DNA from: DATBGS01 sp036557885
GTDB taxonomy: Bacteria > Chloroflexota > Ktedonobacteria > Ktedonobacterales > DATBGS01
Direction of reading: 5' to 3'
NCBI GenBank assembly: GCA_036557885.1
Contig: DATBGS010000158.1
Location: 1 to 5,849 of the forward strand
DNA length: 5,849 nucleotides
Part shown: positions 1 to 5,094 of the stretch, one piece after another
Layout of the letters: the number at the start of each line of letters is the position of its first letter
Position numbering within the stretch: the stretch's first letter is position 1
Translations under genes and position numbers: made by a program
The notes under the pieces: model-generated
Database searches by the model: none
Told to the model about the DNA's origin: nothing
What the model saw: the letters and a program-made list of their open reading frames with translations, nothing else

Positions 1-519
1 TTTGATCTGGTGGAACTGGTGGGCGAAGCCGTAGACCAGGGGCGCATTCTGGCGGGGAGCCGAACCGTCACGATGCGCAGCGATGGCGGTGGGCCGCTGT
101 TCATCGTGGCCGACCAGGACAAGATCAAGCAGGTGCTCTTGATCTTGCTGGATAACGCGCTGAAATATGGGCGAGCGGGGGCCGATGGCTGGGTGCGCGT
201 GCAGATCAGCCGGACGCAGGACATGGCGCAGCTTCAAGTGGCCGACAACGGCCAGGGCATCCGCGCAGAGGATTTGCCGCACATCTTCGAGCGCTTCTAT
301 CGGGCGGACAAGACGCGCAGCCGCACGACCAATCAGCTTGTTCCTCCTGGCGCGGGTCCAGCCAGCAATACGGGCGTGCTGAAAGCGATGAACGCGGGCG
401 GCTCCGGCCTGGGGTTGCCTATCGCGCTGGCAATCATTCAGGCACATGGCGGCTCCATCTGGGCGCAGAGCCAGTGGGGGCAGGGCACGCAGTTTACCAT
501 CCAACTGCCCAGGCAGTAG
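1..519 (+). CDS. Sensor histidine kinase, C-terminal ATPase domain (5' partial)
   Basis: The reading frame is open from base 1 to a TAG at 517-519, so 172 C-terminal residues are visible; the sensor part and the phospho-accepting histidine lie upstream. It shows the HATPase_c signatures in order: N box (LLILLDNALKYG, Asn codon at 154-156), G1 box (VADNGQGI, about 238-261), F box (HIFERFYRAD) and G2 box (GGSGLGL, then HGGSI). These are the ATP-binding elements of two-component kinases, which phosphorylate a His and pass the phosphate to a response regulator. The order and the FERFYRAD wording are typical of the PhoR/ResE/BaeS-like group. One oddity: about 24 residues rich in Pro, Gly, Ala and Asn (nt 325-396) sit between KTRSR and GGSGLGL, where relatives usually have only a few. 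The partner regulator is not in the window. Family assignment is sure; the signal sensed is unknown. Confidence 0.95.
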   Translation, partial: FDLVELVGEAVDQGRILAGSRTVTMRSDGGGPLFIVADQDKIKQVLLILLDNALKYGRAGADGWVRVQISRTQDMAQLQVADNGQGIRAEDLPHIFERFYRADKTRSRTTNQLVPPGAGPASNTGVLKAMNAGGSGLGLPIALAIIQAHGGSIWAQSQWGQGTQFTIQLPRQ

Positions 520-529
520 GCTGGCGGTT

Positions 530-550
530 AAAACCCCTCAAAGCAGGGGC
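530..550 (-). terminator. Mirror hairpin plus T-run, end of the minus-strand unit
   Basis: On the minus strand the left arm reads CCCCT, 6-base loop, AGGGG, TTTT: the same structure as at 724-744. It would end transcripts arriving from the membrane-protein gene (780-1808), but only after they have copied nearly the whole palindrome. Confidence 0.45.
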
Positions 551-723
551 ACCGCCGCGCTTATAGGCGGCCAGAGGCCGCCACCCCTCAAAGCAGGGGC
601 GCAGCGAAACCCGCCTGCGCGGGTTAGGACGAACGCTGGCGTGCCGGGGCGGGGAGTCCGCGCAGGCGGACTTGCCGTGCCCTTCTGTCTTAGGGGTGGC
701 GGAACGCCCTTAGGCGCGGCGGT

Positions 724-744
724 GCCCCTGCTTTGAGGGGTTTT
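724..744 (+). terminator. Hairpin plus T-run, end of histidine kinase transcript
   Basis: CCCCT (725-729) pairs with AGGGG (736-740) around a 6-base loop, followed directly by TTTT (741-744). The stem is short, but the larger arm pairing 518-560/714-756 would reinforce it. It is placed downstream of the kinase stop and reads in the kinase direction. The T-run is only four bases, so efficiency is uncertain. Confidence 0.5.
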
Positions 745-769
745 AACCGCCAGCCTTCGTGGCTACAGA

Positions 770-782
770 AACCGCCAGCCTA
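770..782. repeat. Extra copy of the element's end sequence (AACCGCCAGCCTA)
   Basis: AACCGCCAGCCT occurs at 745-756, as the end of the long palindrome, and again at 770-781, 13 bases further on. With the following A it matches the reverse complement of 517-529 over 13 bases. On the minus strand this copy begins with the TAG stop codon of the gene at 780-1808, just as the plus-strand copy at 517 begins with the TAG of the kinase. Confidence 0.75.
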
Positions 783-1808
783 TCTGGAATCAAATGGGCG
801 CGGGTGTGTTGATCTATAGGCTTGCTGGGACAGGACGGACACTTCGGGCAGCAGCAGGTCAACGGGCGTTTCGGTTGGCTGCTGAAACACCACCGGCACG
901 CGCTGTCTGCGGCCCTGCTGAAGCTGCTGATGCACATATCTGATGGCGTGCAGCGTGCGGTCCCATTGATCGGCATATTTCTTCCACTGCTGCGCCCGGC
1001 TGAGCAGATTATTCAGGGGCACCGCAACCTGCCACAGCACGCTTTCGGGCCGCACCAGGACACGCGCCTCCAGATCACCGTTGGCGATAGCGGTATACAC
1101 CTCGGCCATAGAAGCGATGCCTGCCTCCAACTGCTCGCGCTCCTCGTTGCGCCGCCGCTGATAGTCCACAATCTCTTTCTGGAGCGCGACAATCTCCTCA
1201 GCGCGGTCAGCGCGGCGAATGGTCGCAATCAGGTTGCTCAAAATCACGTAGGTGACAATCCCAACGAGCAGTTGCAGCCCAATGGGCACCGCAATCATCA
1301 GCGAGCCGTAGCCAATCGAGAGCCAATGGTCATAGGCTGGCGTGTGCGGCTGATAGATGGAGACGAGGATGATGACCAGGCAGTTCAGGCCAGCCACTAC
1401 CAGGGCGTAGACCGGGGGCATCAGCGAGCCAGCCAGCACGACGGTGACGACAAACACGCACAAAATGGGCACGAAGACGGGATCAAGCGGATTGGTGACG
1501 AGATTGCCCACGCCGTTGATAGTGGTGCTGGAGAGCAGCAGCAGCGCCGCCACCACATTCCACCCCAGCTTATTGCAGATCAGCGCGATGACGACGGCCC
1601 CAAACGCGCTCACTTCAATCACCGGCGCGATAGGGTTAATTGAAGTGAGGACGCCATACACGGCAGTGAGCAGGGTCAGCAGAAAGATGACCGGCGAGAA
1701 GGCGCTGGTGAGCCGCGCGTAGCGCGTGCGCTCGCGTTCAGTCGGGGTGGTGTCTGGCCCCCGCTTGGGCAAAGAGAACCGATACCACCAGGCAAGTAAT
1801 GATTTCAT
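780..1808 (-). CDS. Six-helix membrane protein with coiled coil and HAMP-like segment
   Basis: The product has 342 residues. After a short basic cytoplasmic N-terminus there are about six hydrophobic segments (roughly residues 37-56, 62-79, 84-104, 111-130, 133-152, 166-195). A charged predicted coiled coil (about 197-235, RRADRAEEIVALQKEIVDYQ) and a HAMP-like stretch (about 228-275, with the pattern IANGDLEARV) follow. In signalling proteins HAMP segments relay changes from the membrane to an output domain. Here no kinase, GGDEF or methyl-accepting domain follows; the last 70 residues are Gln-rich and unrecognised. It may sense through its membrane part and act through a partner. It starts 69 bases after the stop of the DUF4388-like gene on the same strand, so the two are probably co-transcribed. 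The ATG at 1806-1808 lacks a well-spaced ribosome site (an AGGAAG lies about 17 bases upstream), so the start is slightly uncertain. HAMP is a motif-level call. Confidence 0.85.
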   Translation of the reverse strand: MKSLLAWWYRFSLPKRGPDTTPTERERTRYARLTSAFSPVIFLLTLLTAVYGVLTSINPIAPVIEVSAFGAVVIALICNKLGWNVVAALLLLSSTTINGVGNLVTNPLDPVFVPILCVFVVTVVLAGSLMPPVYALVVAGLNCLVIILVSIYQPHTPAYDHWLSIGYGSLMIAVPIGLQLLVGIVTYVILSNLIATIRRADRAEEIVALQKEIVDYQRRRNEEREQLEAGIASMAEVYTAIANGDLEARVLVRPESVLWQVAVPLNNLLSRAQQWKKYADQWDRTLHAIRYVHQQLQQGRRQRVPVVFQQPTETPVDLLLPEVSVLSQQAYRSTHPRPFDSR

Positions 1809-1877
1809 AGGCCATTGCGCAGCCGCTTCCTGCTTGTGCTTCTTCTCTAGAGCGCTGCGCCCTCCTTCCAGGCAGTG

Positions 1878-2408
1878 TTATTCGATGATTCCCAGGTCAT
1901 GCAGGCTTTGTATAGCCTCGTCAACTGCTTCAGCCGGGAGCCGGAGTTGGGCTTTGATTTGCGTGGGCGTGCGCTGCCCATTGACCAGGGCATAGACCAG
2001 GCGCAAAACCAGGCGTTGTCTGGGGGGGAATTGCTGGAGTAGCGCGGGGTCCAGGGCCAGCAGCGGCCTGGGCGTGTAGAGCGCGAAGGCTGGCGACGCG
2101 GGAGGCGCCTGCTGCGCTCCAGCGCTTTGTTGCTTGATCGCTCGCAGCGCCTGCTCAATGTCTGGCTCCATGCGCACGCGCCATTCTCCGTTGGCCCTGA
2201 GCATCTGGTACGCCTGCTCGCCTTCGCTCCAGAGCGCATTGCTGGCTGCCTTCACCACGCAGCCGATGATTCTGTCTCCCTTGAAGAAGAGGTAGCCGGT
2301 GCCTCCCTCGCGCTGACCGGGCACCGCGACCTCTGTGGTGAGCAGGGCTGATTGCCCCTGCAAATATTCAAGGAGTGTCTGGAGATCGAGATAATAGACT
2401 TTATCCAT
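1878..2408 (-). CDS. DUF4388-like (PatA-type) domain protein with C-terminal winged helix
   Basis: I chose the ATG at 2406-2408 (176 residues, MDKVYYLDLQ) because the 27 extra residues of the longer frame (from 2489) do not look like part of a domain; a weak GAAAG lies about 10 bases upstream. Residues about 5-92 resemble DUF4388: an N-terminal helix with LLEYL, a strand pair around GYLFFKGDRIIGCVV, then a helix with EGEQAYQML and a strand NGEWRVRM. DUF4388 domains occur in signalling proteins such as the cyanobacterial PatA family; no reaction is known. A Pro/Ala/Gln linker (93-115) leads to a compact winged-helix-like end (about 122-176, RQRLVLRLVYALVNG...IKAQLRLPAEAVDEAI...LGIIE), probably for DNA or protein binding. 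Immediately upstream of, and likely in an operon with, the HAMP-like membrane protein. Domain calls are by eye and the function is unknown. Confidence 0.85.
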   Translation of the reverse strand: MDKVYYLDLQTLLEYLQGQSALLTTEVAVPGQREGGTGYLFFKGDRIIGCVVKAASNALWSEGEQAYQMLRANGEWRVRMEPDIEQALRAIKQQSAGAQQAPPASPAFALYTPRPLLALDPALLQQFPPRQRLVLRLVYALVNGQRTPTQIKAQLRLPAEAVDEAIQSLHDLGIIE

Positions 2409-2544
2409 CGCGCGATCTTTCAGCAGCAATGCTCTCCGCCAGGTTGTCACTCCTGACGCTCTTGGCCCAGAGATGAGATAAGGATACATGGGGTGTCAAG
2501 ATGCCGCTTTCCGGGCTGTCTCGCGCTTCACCATCCGGCAATGA

Positions 2545-2582
2545 GCCACGAGACAGCCTGCGCTCTGTCTTTCGGCTATACT
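2545..2582 (+). repeat. Copy 1 of a promoter-like repeat (GCCACG.GACAGCCTGC ... GCTATACT)
   Basis: The 17 bases 2545-2561 match 4638-4654 at 16 of 17 positions. Both copies are followed by a similar CTCT/GT/TTC stretch ending in GCTATACT (here at 2575-2582). The gap between the motif and TATACT differs by 9 bases. TTCGGCTATACTC (2571-2583) also matches 4821-4833 in 12 of 13 bases, the -10 region of the best promoter in the window. It may be a promoter with a shared operator, or a decayed repeat; no good -35 is seen 16-18 bases upstream. Confidence 0.45.
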
Positions 2583-2633
2583 CAGAACAGAGGACAGCAA
2601 GACCAGCGAGATGCTGGTTTGGACTCAAGGGGA

Positions 2634-2662
2634 TTGCCGCAGGGCAGCATTTTAGGTAAAAT
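2634..2662 (+). promoter_or_regulatory. Putative promoter of the three-helix membrane protein
   Basis: TTGCCG (2634-2639), a 17-base spacer and TAAAAT (2657-2662) give a fair housekeeping-type promoter (four and five of six consensus bases). Transcription would begin near 2669, leaving a leader of about 30 bases containing the ribosome site. It competes as a candidate with the TATACT box at 2577-2582. Confidence 0.45.
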
Positions 2663-2699
2663 TGCTGAACGCGCAAGCAAGAAAGAAGGATGGATCACC

Positions 2700-3209
2700 A
2701 TGAGCAAGAAGACTATTTTGGTGTTGTCGCTCACCTCGATGCTGCTGGGGATTATTGGCACAGGCTTCATTTTGGTGCAGTTCTTTGCGTTCTTCAGCCA
2801 GGCTGCGCAAAACTACAAGTGCCAGGTGGATGCTGGGGGCCAGGTTAATGTCGGCATTTGTCAATATTCTGCGGACCCTGCATCCGCCTTTACGACCTTT
2901 GGGTGGCTAGAGCTGATGCTCTTTCTTTTCGCCATTCCTGGGCTGATTGCGTGGATTGGGGCGCTCGTTCGCGCGGCGAAGATGCAAACCTGGGGCTGGT
3001 TTGTAGTCGTCATTCTGATGGGGACGCTGGGCACCTTCATCTACGCCCTGGTCTGGCCGTCCCGACAGCCGGTGATGATGGGCTATGTGATGCCCTATCC
3101 TCAGCCGTACCCTCCGCAATATGCGCAGCCCTATCCGTCGCAATATTCTCAGCCGTATCCGCCGCAAGACCCTTCTCAACCCTCTCCGCCCCAATATCCT
3201 CAGCAATAA
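2700..3209 (+). CDS. Three-helix membrane protein with extracytoplasmic Pro/Tyr/Gln repeat tail
   Basis: The product has 169 residues. The ATG at 2700 has an AAGGA nine bases upstream; the longer frame from 2493 runs through promoter-like DNA and is not used. Segments: helix 1 (about 5-32), an outer loop with two cysteines (Cys41, Cys54) that could form a disulfide, helix 2 (about 67-90), a short basic cytoplasmic turn (RAAK), and helix 3 (about 98-119, VILMGTLGTFIYALVWP). The basic residues place the N-terminus inside and the C-terminus outside. Helices 2-3 resemble the short PLDc_N-type membrane domain (a G-T-(F/L)-(I/L)-Y-A pattern). The tail from residue 124 holds tandem octapeptides (QPYPPQYA, QPYPSQYS, QPYPPQDP; nt 3102-3173), flexible and possibly wall-contacting. 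No enzyme motif is visible. Probably a single-gene unit closed by the hairpin at 3222-3273. The role is unknown. Confidence 0.85.
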   Translation: MSKKTILVLSLTSMLLGIIGTGFILVQFFAFFSQAAQNYKCQVDAGGQVNVGICQYSADPASAFTTFGWLELMLFLFAIPGLIAWIGALVRAAKMQTWGWFVVVILMGTLGTFIYALVWPSRQPVMMGYVMPYPQPYPPQYAQPYPSQYSQPYPPQDPSQPSPPQYPQQ

Positions 3210-3221
3210 CCAGCGGAGCTG

Positions 3222-3273
3222 GCTCCGCCCGCGCTGCAAAAGCCAGGCGCGGGCGGAGCGCGGCGGCCCTTTT
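3222..3273 (+). terminator. Strong hairpin with T-run after the three-helix membrane protein
   Basis: GCTCCGCCCGCGC (3222-3234) pairs perfectly with 3247-3259 across a 12-base loop, starting 13 bases after the stop codon. A TTTT follows at 3270-3273, ten bases beyond the stem, farther than in a textbook terminator. The very GC-rich 13-bp stem and its place make a terminator the best reading. Confidence 0.65.
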
Positions 3274-3335
3274 CGTCAAAAAACTAGGAACATCCCCTGC
3301 CCTCCCCTTTTGTCTGCTCCACCAGGGGCGTAAAA

Positions 3336-3377
3336 GTTGCGGCTACCCCACAGATGCGGCAAGCACGTAGCCGCAAC
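3336..3377 (+). promoter_or_regulatory. Leader hairpin upstream of the DUF5666-like gene
   Basis: GTTGCGGCTAC (3336-3346) pairs exactly with GTAGCCGCAAC (3367-3377) around a 20-base loop. A TTTTT run follows at 3384-3388 and the ribosome site of the next gene at 3390-3396. The arrangement could be a terminator or attenuator, or a stabilising leader hairpin. Part of the loop and the RBS region could compete for pairing, but this is not shown. Confidence 0.5.
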
Positions 3378-3402
3378 CATTCCTTTTTCAAGGGGGCTAC
3401 GC

Positions 3403-3867
3403 ATGGAAGACGTTGAGGAACCAGCAGCGGTCCCGATGGCCCGCAGGCCCGCGCCACGTCGGCGCGGGCGCAGGTGGTTTCTGCCCTGGGGTCTTGCCCT
3501 GGCGTGGGTGCTGACTCTGGGCGGAGGCGCGCTGCTGGCGACCACGCTCGGTTCACACCCGGCGCGGGCGACGAGCCTCGAACCAACTGTCACGGTGCAT
3601 ATCCGGGTGCGAACTCCGCTGCCTGGCACCGGGCAATGTGGTGGCGACCTGACCGTCACGCGCGTGAGTGGCAGGACCATCACCGTCACCAGACCGGATG
3701 GCAGCACGGCTACCATCCGTGTCACAAACCGGACCCGCTACACCAGATACGGGCAAGTCGTTGCAGCAAACGCTATCGTTGCTGGCTCGAAGGTTTACGT
3801 GGTGGGCACCTGCTCCGGTCAGGGCGGCAGGACCATCAACGCTACCAGCATCGAGATCGTTGGATAG
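3403..3867 (+). CDS. Signal-anchored DUF5666-like protein
   Basis: The ATG at 3403 follows AAGGGGG by six bases, a good ribosome site, so I prefer it to the frame start at 3337, which lies in the leader hairpin. The product has 154 residues. An Arg-rich cytoplasmic N-terminus (RRPAPRRRGRR) precedes one hydrophobic segment (about 26-49), either a membrane anchor or a signal peptide with possible cleavage after ARA (about residue 56). The RRWFLPW start only loosely resembles a twin-arginine signal. The outside part (about 82-154) has the DUF5666 pattern: LTVTRVSGRTITVTRPDGST, TRYTRYGQVV, IVAGSKVYVVGT, and a closing INATSIEIV strand, typical of a small beta-barrel of unknown, possibly ligand-binding, role. 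Two cysteines (79, 137) may form a disulfide. Apparently a single-gene unit. Confidence 0.88.
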   Translation: MEDVEEPAAVPMARRPAPRRRGRRWFLPWGLALAWVLTLGGGALLATTLGSHPARATSLEPTVTVHIRVRTPLPGTGQCGGDLTVTRVSGRTITVTRPDGSTATIRVTNRTRYTRYGQVVAANAIVAGSKVYVVGTCSGQGGRTINATSIEIVG

Positions 3868-3876
3868 CCGATCAGT

Positions 3877-3909
3877 CGCCTCAGCAGGGGCATCCCTCCT
3901 GCTGAGGCG
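3877..3909. terminator. Hairpin between convergent genes
   Basis: CGCCTCAGCAGG (3877-3888) pairs perfectly with 3898-3909 around a 9-base loop, ten bases after the stop of the DUF5666-like gene and seven bases from the stop of the opposite gene. There is no adjacent T-run on either strand. Its place suggests it shields convergent transcripts or stabilises their 3' ends. Confidence 0.55.
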
Positions 3910-3915
3910 GCTGCA

Positions 3916-4386
3916 TCACGCGCTCTTTTCAGCAGCCTTTTCCAGTTCGTGCTGATATAAATCGAACAAGACCCGCGCCAGGTGCTCAGCAAGCCTGGCC
4001 CACAGCGATGGGTCGCCAATGTCGTTGGTCATATCACTGACCAGCAAGCTCAGCGCCTCATCAATTCCCTCTTGAATGAAGCGCTCCTTCGAGAAGGTGT
4101 AGACGCGGTGGCTCTTTTCTTTGCCAGCGGGCGCGTCAACCACAGACCAGACATGTTTATCCTCTTTCATCCCCGCGTAGCGAATGTGGTAATTATGGTA
4201 ATCCAGGCCGCCGCAGGCAGGCTGAATGTGCAAATTATAGTGGCAGGCGGGCTGGCGGGTATCGTACTCGCGCATCCCCAACCATCCCTGCTGCTGAATC
4301 AACAGCCCCTGGCTCGTCCAGAGCCGCCATGACTGCCGGGCGGTGCGCGCAGAACGCCTTTTCCGCCGCCGGGGTCTTCGGTGCAT
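3916..4386 (-). CDS. Small unrecognised protein with Arg-rich start and Cys/His cluster
   Basis: The frame is open from 4617, but the ATG at 4384-4386 has a GGAG eight bases upstream and gives 156 residues; an ATG at 4273-4275 (119 residues, MREYDTRQ) with AGGGA upstream is the alternative. The longer version opens with a very basic stretch (RRPRRRKRRSARTAR). The middle has Cys48, His49, His53, Cys58, His64 and His67 (within ACHYNLH and CGGLDYHNYH), spacing that could bind a metal but matches no family I know. The second half (about 98-152, YTFSKERFIQEGIDEALSLL and LWARLAEHLARVLFDLYQHEL) looks helical and soluble. No signal peptide or membrane segment. It converges on the DUF5666-like gene. 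Codon use is normal for the window, so I think it is a real gene; its function is unknown. Confidence 0.7.
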   Translation of the reverse strand: MHRRPRRRKRRSARTARQSWRLWTSQGLLIQQQGWLGMREYDTRQPACHYNLHIQPACGGLDYHNYHIRYAGMKEDKHVWSVVDAPAGKEKSHRVYTFSKERFIQEGIDEALSLLVSDMTNDIGDPSLWARLAEHLARVLFDLYQHELEKAAEKSA

Positions 4387-4637
4387 GTTTCTCGCTCCAT
4401 TTCGTCGGTCCTGTTTGGGTGAAGAATTGCACTCAGCGCGGCAGGCGGGCAGGACAGAAGGAAGCGCAGACCGACATCGCGGTCCCGCTGGGGAGAAAAG
4501 CTGGGGAAAGGGGAGAAGCACACACGTCTGCACCCCTGGACGCTTGCCCGTGCCATCAGTTGAGCGCGTGAAGCCAGGACAGCAAAGCATCGGCTGTGGA
4601 GTGGTATTGGCAACCAATCCACAGGCATGCGCGGGCT

Positions 4638-4684
4638 GCCACGCGACAGCCTGCTTCCTCGCCTCTTGTATTCAGCGCTATACT
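4638..4684 (+). repeat. Copy 2 of the promoter-like repeat
   Basis: GCCACGCGACAGCCTGC (4638-4654) differs from 2545-2561 by one base. The following CTCTTGTATTCAGCGCTATACT (split as CTCTTGTATTC and AGCGCTATACT) aligns with the first copy with small gaps. The gene it would serve on the plus strand starts over 400 bases away, so its role is unclear. Confidence 0.4.
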
Positions 4685-4786
4685 GCTGGGCTTACCGGGT
4701 TCACCACGACCATGCGACGGGCCTCTCCTGAAAGATAAGGGACATCGAGCATCTTAACGAACACATCATAGCATCTCAGCAACGAG

Positions 4787-4799
4787 ACAACAAGGTTGT
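4787..4799. promoter_or_regulatory. Palindrome just upstream of the -35 box, candidate operator
   Basis: ACAAC-AAG-GTTGT (4787-4799) is a perfect 5-bp inverted repeat that ends four bases before the -35 box at 4804. The position fits a regulator binding site. The palindrome is short and could be chance. Confidence 0.35.
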
Positions 4800-4803
4800 G
4801 GGC

Positions 4804-4832
4804 TTGACTTTTAGCGCACGTTCGGTTATACT
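4804..4832 (+). promoter_or_regulatory. Strong housekeeping-type promoter of the last gene
   Basis: TTGACT (4804-4809), a spacer of exactly 17 bases and TATACT (4827-4832) match the -35 and -10 consensus at five of six positions each. Transcription would start near 4839-4840 and run into the gene at 5095. It is the best promoter in the window. Confidence 0.75.
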
Positions 4833-4839
4833 CTATTCA

Positions 4840-5094
4840 CTACGTTGCCGTTTCCCTCACCCTTTCTTCTTTCTTCGTACGCTTTGGCAGTGAGAGAACG
4901 GCTGACGCAGGTGTGTTAACAACACGCCCCGCGCCACAGTTACCTTTCGCCTGGCTTGAGTTCCAGGGCGGAAAGCCGCGCCATTCTAGCAACAAACGCT
5001 GCATTGGCCCTACCCTGCTTTCCCTCCCCGGACCAGACGAACACACGGCTGCTGTGACGCTGCGGGCCATCACGCTCACAAGGAGATGGTCATC
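4840..5094 (+). promoter_or_regulatory. Long structured 5' leader
   Basis: About 255 bases lie between the predicted transcription start and the ATG at 5095. Right at the 5' end, GCCGTT and CTCAC (4847-4852, 4856-4860) pair with GTGAG and AACGGC (4890-4894, 4897-4902), giving an 11-bp stem broken by one small internal loop. A second hairpin follows (GTGTT-AAC-AACAC, 4913-4925). I do not recognise a known riboswitch class. The leader ends with the ribosome site AAGGAG (5080-5085). Confidence 0.45.

Larger units (their letters stand above)
518..756. repeat. Long inverted-repeat element, 43-bp perfect arms (MITE-like or terminator-type repeat)
   Basis: Bases 518-560 are the exact reverse complement of 714-756. 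Pairing partly resumes inside, for example CCGCCACCCCT at 578-588 with AGGGGTGGCGG at 692-702. The arms also hold an 18-base direct repeat (ACCCCTCAAAGCAGGGGC at 533-550 and 583-600), whose reverse complement is at 724-741. Smaller perfect hairpins are nested within: 566-582 (7-bp stem, 3-base loop), 608-625 and 655-672 (each 7-bp stem, 4-base loop). No convincing gene lies inside; an open frame crossing it is a by-product of the repeats. The element fills the whole gap between two convergent genes. A non-autonomous insertion element or a dispersed palindromic repeat acting as a two-way terminator would both fit. I see no clear target-site duplication, so mobility is inference. Confidence 0.85.
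2409..2699. other. Divergent intergenic region between the minus-strand unit and the three-helix membrane protein
   Basis: These 291 bases separate two divergent genes and should hold promoters for both. On the plus strand there are two -10-like boxes, TATACT (2577-2582) and TAAAAT (2657-2662). On the minus strand an exact TTGACA lies at 2499-2494, but no good -10 follows at 16-18 bases. Open frames running through from 2489 (-) and 2493 (+) are in-frame extensions upstream of the chosen starts, not separate genes. Confidence 0.6.
4387..4803. other. Non-coding stretch upstream of two divergent genes
   Basis: I find no convincing gene in these 417 bases. Open frames on both strands here lack ribosome sites and have low-complexity composition. 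The part nearest 4386 should contain the promoter of the minus-strand gene, though I see no clear boxes. Base composition shifts to more A+T from about 4740, as expected for a promoter region. It contains the second copy of the promoter-like repeat (4638-4684) and a small palindrome ATTGG-CAA-CCAAT near 4606-4618. Confidence 0.6.

Noticed and set aside
533..600. CRISPR-like repeats (two 18-base direct repeats 50 bases apart)
   Set aside because: Only two direct copies plus one inverted copy, inside a long palindrome; no regular spacer array and no cas genes.
446..736. 96-residue frame across the inverted-repeat element
   Set aside because: It starts inside the kinase gene and runs through palindromic repeat DNA; no ribosome site and low-complexity composition.
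822..1643. 273-residue open frame on the plus strand
   Set aside because: Antisense to the membrane-protein gene; rich in His, Gln, Asp and Asn with no recognisable domain, while the minus frame shows clear membrane helices.
2466..2499. TTGACA on the minus strand as promoter of the DUF4388-like gene
   Set aside because: The -35 is exact but no reasonable -10 lies 16-18 bases away, so I do not list it as a promoter.
3403..3480. Twin-arginine export signal in the DUF5666-like protein
   Set aside because: RRWFLPW is only a loose match and lies in a generally Arg-rich stretch; an ordinary signal anchor explains it equally well.
4343..4738. 131-residue plus-strand frame with several cysteines
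   Set aside because: No ribosome site, overlaps the 5' part of the minus-strand gene, and composition is not protein-like.
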